NCBI GenBank assembly: GCA_928724745.1 | Contig: CAKMXJ010000026.1 | Span: forward strand, 1 to 64,000 | Direction: 5' to 3' | Origin: Anthracocystis setariae | Taxonomy: Eukaryota; Basidiomycota; Ustilaginomycetes; Ustilaginales; Ustilaginaceae | Length of the DNA: 64,000 nt | In this document: positions 31,502 through 41,500 of the stretch, piece after piece | Layout: every line of letters begins with the position of its first letter | Position numbering within the stretch: the stretch's first letter is position 1 | Program-made: the position numbers and the translations under genes | Notes under the pieces: generated by a model | Seen by the model: only the letters and a program-made list of their open reading frames with translations | Database searches by the model: none | What the model was told of the DNA's origin: nothing

Positions 31502-32730
31502 GGCAAAGAGATGGTGTCATTATACACAGACAAGACAGCGACGACAACAAGATCTTTGGTGGAGGCCTGAGCGTCCCAATAACAACAGCACTAGTTCACA
31601 ATAACATTCAATTATAGCTCACAATGACATCATATCAATTCACAATCTGTTCAAGCTATCACGATGATGTCCAGCGATGTTTCCCAAAAATGTAACATTA
31701 ATTCACAAAGACATCTTGAAAAAGGAATAAACCCGGCCTCCCGGACCACTTGCAAGCATCAGGTACCTCCTCACCTGTTGGGGACTGGCTCCTTGTGATG
31801 TACTCACCCTTGTAATACGGTAACTGTGTGCACCAGCGCGCCGATGCTGTCTAATGGTACACCGGTAGGGTCACAGATTCTCATTCACATTAACACAAAT
31901 TTATTGTGCACATCAGTGAGATCCACTGTAACCCAACCTTAACGTGGATCCCACATTGCCCTGTGACACTGGCAAGGTGCTTCTGGTCAAAGCCGTGTGT
32001 TTAAACCTTTAGCTTGTTGCACAGGAAATGATGGAAATTGAACTCAAAATTTCCAAGAATTCACTGGTGTATGAAAAAAGTGAAAAAAGTATAAAAAAAA
32101 GGAGGTGGAAAATTGTAGGGGGGGACACGCTCAAAAAAAAAAGAAAAACGCGGAAAAAAGGGACAAGAAAATCAAAATATCGCCGCCGATTTTGTTTTTT
32201 TTTTTTTTTTCCTTCCAATTTGACTGAATTGCGAAATGTAACATGCATCCAAATCGAATTCAATTTTAATTTTCGTTTCGTCGTCACGCATGCACCTCTC
32301 AGCGGGTGTCATCACTACTACTACTACTGGCAGGTTTGCAGTTTGCAAAGCTGCCGGTTCGAGTCTCCCTGTTTGCTATTTTTTTTTTTGTTAAAGGCAT
32401 CTGGTTGATCTTGATGGCTAAGTCTCGGGGATCTCGAAAACGCGCAACTACAATTGGCGACATGCTGCAGCGGCGTTTGGATTTGTGTGGCTGGAATCCC
32501 CCACCCCACACCATCCATCGCATTGGCTAGCGAAAAAAAAAAAAATTTAACTTGGTCTAGAAAGCGCCCAACACGGTGCACTAAGAATGATCTCCCTCCT
32601 GAATTCAAACCAAAGAGTCCCATCATCGTCGGCGTCGTCGGCGGCACCAGCTACGCGTGTGTCCCAAGTGGCTAGCAACATACAGTACAATAGGCAGAGG
32701 TTCTGTGGGATTTACCTACGTATTTGGTGT
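31502..32730. other. Non-coding stretch with homopolymers
   Basis: No gene seen. T14 near 32195, T11 near 32378, A13 near 32534 and ACT microsatellite text near 32311. It separates the repeat-rich end from the gene-bearing part. Confidence 0.4.
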
Positions 32731-34851
32731 CTAGAACAAGAGGAGGTAGAGCAGATTGCGAGCACGACTCCATGCTGGATTCAGCATCTCCATCGCCAGC
32801 TGACGTGCCTGGTCTCGTGAGGTCGTGCTTCTCCATTCCGCAGTTTGATAGCCTAGATACCATCCACAACCGAACCACACAATCACAAAGAGACCAATCA
32901 AACAGTACAGCTTAGCACGGTCGCTGTCGCCTCGGTGCGCTCCAGCCGAAACAGAATCGGCTCTCTCGTCATCATCGTCGTCGTCGTCAGGTACAGGTAG
33001 CACTGCCAAGTCGCATTGGGTCGATACATGGCACAGCTGCTTCTCCTTTGGCCAAGCGTCGTAGCATGGCTCGCCACCATACAAGTCATCCATGTAGCCA
33101 TGAATCGAAGCACACCGATCATTTCCAACAGCGGTAGTTTCGCAAACCGTTTGCAATTGTGCTTGTCGCCGATCGATTTCATCGACTAGGTCATCACTGT
33201 TTGGCGATGCTGGAGCGTGTTCCTGTAGCGATTGCTCGTCGAAGGGATCGACATGCCATGAGATTGGCCCCTCCGACTCTTGCTCTTGCTCTTGCTCTTG
33301 CTGATCTACGTCCATGTCTGTTTGCACATGTTGGTGCTCATCGGCGACTTGGTGGTCAAGAGCGCAATCGCAATTTCGTCGTCGTTTGGGCTTGGGATGG
33401 TCGTAGTGGCTCTCCTTTGCGTACCTGCCACGTCGACGCGATACGGGCAGAGGTTGGGAATTGAGCCATTGTGAAAGCATCAAGCTTGTACGCGAGTGAT
33501 CGCGTGATACGGTGATAAAGCTGCCATCGTTGCACTCGTACACTTCAGGAGGATACGACGCTGAGATCTTTTTTGCGGATCGCTCGAGCCAATGTAGCGG
33601 ACGATCAACCGACATGCTCTCCAAGATTGGCTCATCCGACGCCACGATCATGGTCATGATTGCCTGCATGATAAAGTCTGCAAAATCGGCACCAAAGATC
33701 TGCAGATGCAGTTGCGCCAACTGCTTCAACAGCGACTGGTTGAGCTCGGTTTCGGACGAGCGGATGCACATGGCAAGATCGGCTTCGAGATTTGGCTGTT
33801 CAAGCCAATGATTGGGCGTAGGTTGGAAACGAAGCGCCGCAAGGCCATATCCCTCAAACGCAGTCATGATGATGTCGAGCACTCTATGCAAACCCAGGCT
33901 GTGGCAAGCCGACCAGATGGTGTCTGCGTACGCCGGAAGCATCGCCAACGTAGCGGCTTGGTTGTCGGTGTCGCGCAGCAACCGAAGTTGACCATCTTCG
34001 CTTACAAACAGAGCTTTGATACGGTCTGGACTTGCGACGACACAGTTGAGTGCACGCTTGAGCACACAGGATGAAGAGCCGGCATTCTTGTGCTGCTTCA
34101 TACCCGGCGGCTGTAAAGGCGGTGTGATGGCGCAAAAGGGGGCATTGACATTGCGTTGCGAGCAAAAGTCGCATTGGTCCGCAGCACGAATCGTCGACAC
34201 ACGGATCAGCGCTAGTGCATCAATCAGACGTCGAATCGAATCCTCCTCTCGACCAGAAAGCGTGGTTCGCGCCGAATCGGTACGGTAGTGCGACAATTCG
34301 GTGAAAAAACATCGACGACCAGGAAAGTATTGGCAAAACACCTTGAAAAAGTTGGGTAGCTTGGGTGCACTTGGGTCCGAACCACTAGAGCGAGCGTTCT
34401 TGCTCTGTTTAACTCGCCGCAGCGCTTTGCGATCATCTTTGCGTACCGGATGTTTTGAAAGCACCATTAGATGTGACGGTAATGGTGATGGAGTTGACAT
34501 CGGGCAAGGCGATGGTGAAAACGAACTAGAAGTACTAGGAGATACATCATCAGCGGAAACCGACAACGAGCAAGATGGCATTTGGAATTTTGATGGCTTG
34601 TGGCGCAGCATGCGCATCGGTTGGTCTTGAAAGTCACTTAAATGGTGGTCCGAGTCTGAATCAGCCAAAGCGGCAGGCGATGACGATGACGATGACGATG
34701 ATAGTGCGACGCGAAAGGTACGGACCATATTGGGGGTAACAGCGTCTTGCTTGAGATCGAGTGGAAGGAAGCGCGCAAGTGAGGTGGTGGAGATGAAGCA
34801 AATCACAAGACGAGAGCGCAAGTTTGCAAACTCGCGATTTGAACTGAGCAT
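32731..34851 (-). CDS. Uncharacterised protein with C-terminal membrane segment
   Basis: The 706-residue frame has a second possible start at 34728 (MVRTFRVALSSS, residue 42), which I prefer because the sequence then has the Ser-rich opening common in smut proteins. Features: low-complexity Ser and Pro stretches at the N-terminus, a Cys pair in QCDFCSQRN, an ordered middle region, a basic KRRR patch, a Gln-Glu run and an Asp run near the C-terminus, and one hydrophobic helix (LYCLIGLFVIVWFGCGWYLG) about 40 residues from the end. It may be a tail-anchored protein of the secretory system or nuclear envelope. I do not recognise a family. Confidence 0.65.
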   Translation of the reverse strand: MLSSNREFANLRSRLVICFISTTSLARFLPLDLKQDAVTPNMVRTFRVALSSSSSSSSPAALADSDSDHHLSDFQDQPMRMLRHKPSKFQMPSCSLSVSADDVSPSTSSSFSPSPCPMSTPSPLPSHLMVLSKHPVRKDDRKALRRVKQSKNARSSGSDPSAPKLPNFFKVFCQYFPGRRCFFTELSHYRTDSARTTLSGREEDSIRRLIDALALIRVSTIRAADQCDFCSQRNVNAPFCAITPPLQPPGMKQHKNAGSSSCVLKRALNCVVASPDRIKALFVSEDGQLRLLRDTDNQAATLAMLPAYADTIWSACHSLGLHRVLDIIMTAFEGYGLAALRFQPTPNHWLEQPNLEADLAMCIRSSETELNQSLLKQLAQLHLQIFGADFADFIMQAIMTMIVASDEPILESMSVDRPLHWLERSAKKISASYPPEVYECNDGSFITVSRDHSRTSLMLSQWLNSQPLPVSRRRGRYAKESHYDHPKPKRRRNCDCALDHQVADEHQHVQTDMDVDQQEQEQEQESEGPISWHVDPFDEQSLQEHAPASPNSDDLVDEIDRRQAQLQTVCETTAVGNDRCASIHGYMDDLYGGEPCYDAWPKEKQLCHVSTQCDLAVLPVPDDDDDDDERADSVSAGAHRGDSDRAKLYCLIGLFVIVWFGCGWYLGYQTAEWRSTTSRDQARQLAMEMLNPAWSRARNLLYLLLF

Positions 34852-35200
34852 GTGCTATGAAACAAGGTTGTTCGAGTTTGCGCAACTGACGGCTGACGAC
34901 GTGTGTGAACTAGTTTGCAGAGGTACTGTATTAGAAGACGAGTACAGGCGCTGTAGCGGATCACAAAATTGAACCAACGGACCAAACCCACCAACTTTGA
35001 CATATTATTCGCCTACATTTATTGGTTTGATTTTCTCTCTTGCTGGGTTCTGGGTTCTGGGTTCTGGCGCATCTGACATTTGAGTTCGCAAAGTGAATTG
35101 CGAAATGGAATGTAAAAAAGTGTGGGTGTGGAATCAATGTAAATGAAATCGAGACTGACAGCTGAACTAGTACAAGACGGAGTGCAAGGGGAGAGTGATT

Positions 35201-36259
35201 TTAAACGAGTAAGAGTAGTCGAATGGCCAGTAATCTGCAATAGTGTGCGCTTTGAGCGTTTGGCAAATGTTTGGCTTCGGCAGCACAGAGAGCTTCGAGC
35301 TCGGTGATGGTGATATGCTGAAAATTGGCTCCAAGTGCAAGTCGATGAAAGAGGTAGCGCAACAGGTGACACGTCAGGTCAAGCAGACGGTGCACAGAGT
35401 AGAAAGTGAGGCTCCACAAGACATGTTGAGCGACAATCGAAATGAAAAAGAGCGCAAAGTGCTGTGCAGTGATCGAGGGTTTGCTTGAGCTCAGGCTGGT
35501 CGGATGGATGCGCGGCTGTTGGTAATCTGGTGGTGCGCAAAGCGCCAGAATGCTAGCAGATGGGATCATGTTTCGTCGGCTCTGCATGTGATTGGGCTCG
35601 TGAAAGACACAATCAAGCCTAACAACAGCGATAAGCCCAACAACAGCGACAAAGGACATGTTCGAGACGCTGCTTGACCTTGTATCGTTCTCGGCCCGCG
35701 ATGGGTCAGGTACACCAATGGTGATAGGTCTACATACTATGATTCCTTGCTCATTGTCGTCGCCGTCGACATGCTCGTCGTCTTGGTCGTCTGCGTTGTT
35801 GTTGTGATTTTTGTTGAGAAGCATCAGTTTGGCCCAACGATCAGAGTCGCAGCGATACGAAAAGATGCCGAGTCCGAGTGCAAGTCCGAATTTGAGGCCT
35901 CGACGACTGGGTGGAAAGGAAGAGGATGATCTCGAATGTACTTGGCGGTACTGTTGTGGCTGGGGGTGATGGTTGGATTGCGCGTCAATATGGGATGACG
36001 ATGGCAGAGATGGGTCATGATAGAAAGTGATTTTGAAATGGACAATCTTGTCATGATTGGTAAGAGTTGCAAGCGCAAGCGTACGTTTCCTGCGCAATAT
36101 CGGACGCGGGACACCGAGATGGACGGAGGTGAATGCAGGCTTGTTGCAGCGGGGGAAAGGAATCCAAGAGGTTACCAGAATCGAAGCGTTGGCGTGAGCG
36201 GAAGCATCAAGATTACCTTGACTTTTACCATCCGCATTACCATTGCGATTATTGCTCAT
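35201..36259 (-). CDS. Uncharacterised protein, possibly membrane-associated
   Basis: A 352-residue frame starting MSNNRNGNADG, on the same strand as the gene at 32731-34851 and 350 bases upstream of it. It has an Asn-rich start, a basic RRKRT segment, an Asp-rich stretch (NNNADDQDDEHVDGDDNEQ) and two hydrophobic segments (MSFVAVVGLIAVV and FALFFISIVAQHVLW). No family recognised. Length and composition favour a real gene, but an unusual hydrophobic C-terminus leaves some doubt. Confidence 0.5.
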   Translation of the reverse strand: MSNNRNGNADGKSQGNLDASAHANASILVTSWIPFPRCNKPAFTSVHLGVPRPILRRKRTLALATLTNHDKIVHFKITFYHDPSLPSSSHIDAQSNHHPQPQQYRQVHSRSSSSFPPSRRGLKFGLALGLGIFSYRCDSDRWAKLMLLNKNHNNNADDQDDEHVDGDDNEQGIIVCRPITIGVPDPSRAENDTRSSSVSNMSFVAVVGLIAVVRLDCVFHEPNHMQSRRNMIPSASILALCAPPDYQQPRIHPTSLSSSKPSITAQHFALFFISIVAQHVLWSLTFYSVHRLLDLTCHLLRYLFHRLALGANFQHITITELEALCAAEAKHLPNAQSAHYCRLLAIRLLLLV

Positions 36260-36924
36260 GACTGATATGATAGACCGAGCCCAAGTCGGCTGGAACAGAA
36301 TGCGATAGGACGAGATGAGGTGAGGTCGAGTGATGATGATGATGATGATGACGATGATGACAAGGCCGAGCGAGTGAGTTTCGCTCCATGAAGCCTTTAA
36401 AGCCTTTGCTCGATGCGCATCTCATCGCCATTGCCAAGCACAAGCTGAAGCTGAAGCCGAAGCGCAAGTTGAAGCGCAAGTAGTGACTGATGTCGAGAGC
36501 AATCAGGCTCAGGCATGGCATAGCACAGCATAGCATAGCATAGCATAGCATAGCAGATACTTTTTGTGTACGCAAAACGGATGCCAAATTGGACGTACAG
36601 TAATGCAAAGTTTACAAAAATCCAAAATGTGCAAACGCGTGTCACCATGCAAACCAATAATAATCGTAGTTAGTAGTGTGTATATTTGTATAGTACGAAT
36701 CCACACGCATTTGTAGTTGGCAATACAATACTTGAGAAATGGCGCCGATATTTCAGATCTGCGCATTTGCGTGTTTGCGCGTTTGCAGATTTGGTAAAAA
36801 TGAGAGCGAATCGCCATCGTTATAAGAAAGAAAAGATTTTCGGATCGGTTCATTTCATTTCAAATCGGATCGGATCGGATCGGATCTCGGCTCAGAAAGG
36901 CTTGGGTGCGCAGCGGTGCCATGA
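36260..36924. promoter_or_regulatory. Divergent intergenic region with simple repeats
   Basis: Separates a minus-strand gene from the plus-strand gene at 36925. It contains a GATGAT run near 36335, AGCAT pentamers at 36522-36556 and a GGATC pentamer run at 36862-36885. It probably holds promoters in both directions; no specific site is recognised. Confidence 0.4.
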
Positions 36925-38517
36925 ATGAATCAAGGCTCAGTTCATCCAAACCAATTCACCAGCTCAGTTCAGTCTTACAGAATCAAAACTACCTGCAACG
37001 TGTCCAAGTGCCAAACAGCCAACCGTACGATAAAGTGCGGCGCTGACAAACTACCATCGCGGAATTACCGAACGTTGTATCATCATTTTTTTTCCATTAT
37101 CACCGTTATCACCACCACCATCATCATCATCATCACCAAGGGCGGATACAAGACACAGCGCGGCGATACTGCCAAAAATGAATCCTTCGGCGCTCGGGAT
37201 GGTACAATGCACGCGATGGATAACACCGATCACACCGTCTCGACTTCCACTACCACCAATAATAACGCTATCGACAGCGGAAATGAAGGTCATGGCGCCA
37301 ACGACGACGACGATTCGAACATCCAATTTGAAGCCCCTCTGCCCTCCTCCATTCTCGATGCAGTCTACATTGATCGTCAGGTCTGCCTTGACGCCCTCGA
37401 CGCCTTTGCGCGACACTCTGGCTTTCAGATCATCGTTCGCACTTCCAAGCCCACCGTCACCTATCTCGCCTGCCGTAGAGGTCGTCATCCTCCCAAGCTC
37501 AAATCTCGGCTCATCAAAAACCCAAACAACGCAAAAGATGCCGATCTCAACGGTGACAACCCATCATCGAAAACGTCGCGCACCTCAAGCTACACCTCTT
37601 TTACCGCATGTCCCTACAGTCTCAAGCTCGTCGAGTCGTCTACACACGGTGAACGCATCAGCGTCCAAATGCTGAATCCCATCCACAATCATGCTCCCAT
37701 GCCCGATCACATTGAACCTTTTGGGGGTCGCTCCTCGCTCAGGTCATCTCGCTCCACTTTTCAACAACCAGTCCACAAGCGCACTCGCACTCACATAGCC
37801 TCGTCGACTTTCCCAAATCCAATCCGACGCGATTCAGATCCCTTAGTCGCCGCCGTAGCAGCAAAAGCAGCAGCAGCAGCAACAGCAACAGCAGGGGCAG
37901 TTTCTTGCCGGCTCGATGCGTTTAGGTCGCCTGCTCCACCTTTGTCCGAGCTTTCCAGCCTTGCGCCAACGCGGTCGGATAGACCACTGTCTCAGATTGG
38001 CACACAACGTCCATCGTCGCCTACCTTGACCACCGCCTCATTCGGCTCCAGTGCTACCGCAGTACGCAATCTCATGGCACTCAGTGTGGCCCAGCCTTTG
38101 TCAAAGTCAATGTCAGCGCAAGTGCAAGTGCAAGTGGAAGCGGAAGCGGTGAATTGTGCCGGTGAAAGTCGGTGCGACTCGCTTATCGATTCGTCTTGTC
38201 GCGGTCGGGCTGAGCCAAGCGTTTCTGGTGCTCGGCTTGGAGCGACATGCGCGGTGCTACCTGTTGGGCCCACATTGCCGAATTCAATCATGCCAAGTTG
38301 TGATGTTGAGCGAGTCGATGATGCAGCTACCCGATCTACCCCGAGTCAAGCGCTAGATACGTTGGTGCACCATGCACTCGAAGCAGCTGAGTTGATTCAA
38401 GCATCCATGGCGCTCGACCATGTTCAGATCCATCAGGCACTCGAAAATATCGACAGAATTCGGCTTGTGCTCGAAACGCGCAAAGCTTGCTTGCTTGCGT
38501 CAAGTCCCACATCCTAG
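36925..38517 (+). CDS. FAR1-like DNA-binding domain protein
   Basis: The first ATG gives 530 residues, but a start at 37207 (MHAMDNTDHTV, 436 residues) is more likely: the sequence before it encodes a His and Ile-rich run from a CAT microsatellite. A FAR1/WRKY-GCM1-type zinc domain is visible: ALDAFARHSGFQIIVRTS, then VTYLACRRG, FTACPYSLKLVE and NPIHNHAP, giving a C...C...H-x-H ligand set. In fungi such domains occur in transcription regulators and in MULE-derived proteins. The rest is Ser/Ala-rich, ending in a helical segment (LDTLVHHALEAAELIQAS). Likely a nuclear regulator, perhaps of transposon origin. Confidence 0.7.
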   Translation: MNQGSVHPNQFTSSVQSYRIKTTCNVSKCQTANRTIKCGADKLPSRNYRTLYHHFFSIITVITTTIIIIITKGGYKTQRGDTAKNESFGARDGTMHAMDNTDHTVSTSTTTNNNAIDSGNEGHGANDDDDSNIQFEAPLPSSILDAVYIDRQVCLDALDAFARHSGFQIIVRTSKPTVTYLACRRGRHPPKLKSRLIKNPNNAKDADLNGDNPSSKTSRTSSYTSFTACPYSLKLVESSTHGERISVQMLNPIHNHAPMPDHIEPFGGRSSLRSSRSTFQQPVHKRTRTHIASSTFPNPIRRDSDPLVAAVAAKAAAAATATAGAVSCRLDAFRSPAPPLSELSSLAPTRSDRPLSQIGTQRPSSPTLTTASFGSSATAVRNLMALSVAQPLSKSMSAQVQVQVEAEAVNCAGESRCDSLIDSSCRGRAEPSVSGARLGATCAVLPVGPTLPNSIMPSCDVERVDDAATRSTPSQALDTLVHHALEAAELIQASMALDHVQIHQALENIDRIRLVLETRKACLLASSPTS

Positions 38518-41500
38518 CGTCTGAAATGCCCAAATCTCTGGTTCCTTTTTTTTGGGGGGGGGGTGGGGGGCAATGTGATACAACTGTATACAGTACAAAA
38601 CATCGATGGAGGGATAATTCAGCGATGCGATTGGGCATCAACGTATGATGATGGATTGGTGTCAAGCGCAAACGCGTACATGTACTGTACTCGATGAGGC
38701 TTGTGTTGCTATGTTATGGGGGTAATGCCAAAAAAAAAAAAAAAAAAAAAAAAATCTCAACAACGACTTTGGACTAAAATCAAGCTGGCTTTTTTCTGCC
38801 TTTGCCGGCAAACGCAAATCCATGATACTTGGGATACGATTCGATTCGATTCGCGAAAGAGCTCGCCGGTCGCACCGCTGCCACCAAGGCTGAGCTGGCT
38901 CCATAATGTCAGTCAATGTAATCGTATCCGAGGTCGAATGCGGATAACCAGCCAGGACTTGATCGAGAGACAAAGGTTGCTTCCAGGTAGTATGATTGCA
39001 GCTAGTGAGGTCTAAACAATACGGAGCGGCATCGAGACAGTCCTTGTCCATGTTGCCGCCAGTTTTGAGTACAGTTAGACAGCGTGACGAGCTCCTTGAT
39101 ACACCCCAAAGGTATCGCAGCTTGCCATTCCATTCGTATGCAGTGTCCTCTTGCGACGCATTCCAAGATTGCGAGTGGAGTCTTGCTGGTATCGAAGCTA
39201 AGGACCTTTTTGCTACTGATACACGTTGATGGCTTGACAGCAGTTGCCAACGATTGGGTCCAGGGTTGAGGAAACGCCACCCAAAGCCTGCCTTACGATC
39301 ATTCCCTCTTCTTGCTCGAGATGACGGGCCGGCCCCTTCGCCGCCTTTGTGTCGGCCATGATCACTGCCAGCAACAGCTTCGCGCCAAACCGTCAGTGCT
39401 GCCGGCCACATCGTCGCGATCCACTCGGGCCACCAAGATCGCTTCCACCTCGGTCACCATCGCCGTTTTGATCTTCGGTATCTTTGCTCTGATGAGGATC
39501 CTCACCGCCACCTGTTGCAGTCGAAGGTAGCGATTCTTCCTCCGCGTCGAATTCTCCCGATCTTCGAGTCCTTTACTCAAGCTGCGACCAAGTAGGCACA
39601 TGCCAAATGAAGTAATTCCACCCAAGCCTCACCCGCAAGCCTCACGTTCTTCCTCGTCTGTGCTTTGCACTTGGGACAGGCCCCGTAGTAGCGAAAAGAG
39701 AAAGCTCTCGAACAACAAAAACAGCTGCCAGCCGTTGATCTGCCGGTCTTGATCCTAGGCGGTCGGCGATGCTAATGCTGCTTAGATAAACGCGTAACTT
39801 GTCAGGGTGGCGAGCTTTCTCGGTCTTCTTCTTAGGCTTGTCGTTGGCCCGGGTTGTGGACGGCTTGTCCGATGACTTATTTGAAGACTCGGTCGATGCC
39901 TTGTTCGTCGACTTTCTCGAAGATTGGGCGGACGAAGGCTTGGAGGAGAAGGAGCTCGATATGGTAAAGCTAGCTCCGACCTCGGGCTTGGTCCTGAAAC
40001 GAACGAGAAAGAGAGTGTCAACATGGTCTCGGCATTCTTGCAAAGAGAGGAAGCTCTCTTGTCTCGCCTGTGCTTGCTCCTTGAGACGTCTTTCCTGCTG
40101 CTCCCTAGCCTCTGCTTCCTGCCTTAGGCGCTTCTCGACCTAGAATCGCAACAAGAGCTCAACGACAAGGGGGTTCGTTATCAGGTCTCTGGGCATGTCG
40201 TCGGACGGCCAAAATGGTATCCACGAGTGGTGCAGGGCGAATGAGATGCTGTGATTGAGGTTCGTCATGATTGCCTGTGCTAAGATAAAAGACTTGCGCG
40301 TCCGAAGTTTCCGAATCCTGGTGACGGCTGCCCGAAAAAGACGAACCGGTAGCTGGCGCCCCTCCACTGCACGTGTTGTGTATGTTGTCGAGGTTAGCTA
40401 CAATTTTCGACATTCGTTGGCACTTCAGATCGTAGCAGAGCCGTCCACGGCGAGCCGGGAGTCTAGAGCAAGGGGATCCGTTCGATGGCGAGATTTAGCT
40501 GAAGCGATCCAGGCTTGGAGATATCGGTGGTGGTACAGTAGGCAGCTTCAAGCTGCCCAAGTGTCGCGAGTCAGCCATGTGAGATATTTGCAAGCGGTCT
40601 GACCCAATCGGGTTGACAAGATCATGGAACTCCCCCTTGGGTTCGTCCGTACTGTAAGGCTTCGTATCAGGAATCAGATTGGGAGAGCCCGAGGCCAAAC
40701 ATTACGAGAGGTTGGTGTGAAGCTCGAGTGAGCAAGTGAAGACGAGACCTTATGTTGAGCTCGAGGCAGGTTGAAATCGCCAACCAGACCGGGGTCATGC
40801 GTCATGCGAGGCCAGATGAAATACTGTGCTGGAGTTCCATCCAAATGAATCCTCGCCGCAAATGAGGTGGGGATGGTGCCTGCTAAAGTGGGGCGCTTGC
40901 ATGCGAATGAAATCAAGATGCAGATGGCTGCAGTCGGGTGCGTTCATCGCGCGATCCCACGCACGGAGACGATGGATGCAATTCGGCTGTGCTTGAACTT
41001 GAGGACGTGTTGTCTTCAACGTCGTCGATACCGTTCTGGTCAGAGTTGGTGTTATACCCACCTGATTTCGAGATGATGTTTGCAGAAGAATCTTTTGTTG
41101 GGGAATGGTCAGCGTGGTGGCAATCCGCTTCTCGAGTCAAGCTGAGCGCGGATTTGTGGCCGCATCAGGTCACACTCGAACGTGGGCTCTGCCGACCGTT
41201 TTCCTATGTCACAATACCGCACATTTGGCCACATGACCACTTGTGACGGATCATGGTGGGTGCCCCGCCCGCAATTCGGTCATAAAGAGCTACTTTATGA
41301 TGATGTGATCTCAGCCAGAGGTCTGAAAACTTAAATCAGAGCCACGCCCGCAGAGGCGAGGGAAAGCACATTCTCCGACCTACTAGATCTGCGCAGTTCC
41401 GAAGTCGAGGACATGGTTCCGATCTGGCTCGATAAAGTCACTCTCGAAGGGTCAGCTCATGCCCATTTTGCCTTCTCTTCCGGCTCTTCCGTCGCAGCGG

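Noticed and set aside
32320..32395. tRNA or Pol III gene (GGTTCGAGTCT followed by a T run)
   Set aside because: The T-arm does not pair, and the distance to any A-box-like sequence is too short for a cloverleaf.
38662..39411. 249-residue minus-strand frame
   Set aside because: It includes a run of Phe encoded by the A24 homopolymer and otherwise lacks family features or consistent composition.
40140..40602. Possible gene pieces on both strands near 40.3 kb
   Set aside because: Frames conflict, there is an in-frame TAG and no recognisable domain; kept only as a possible decayed gene in the 38518-45068 entry.
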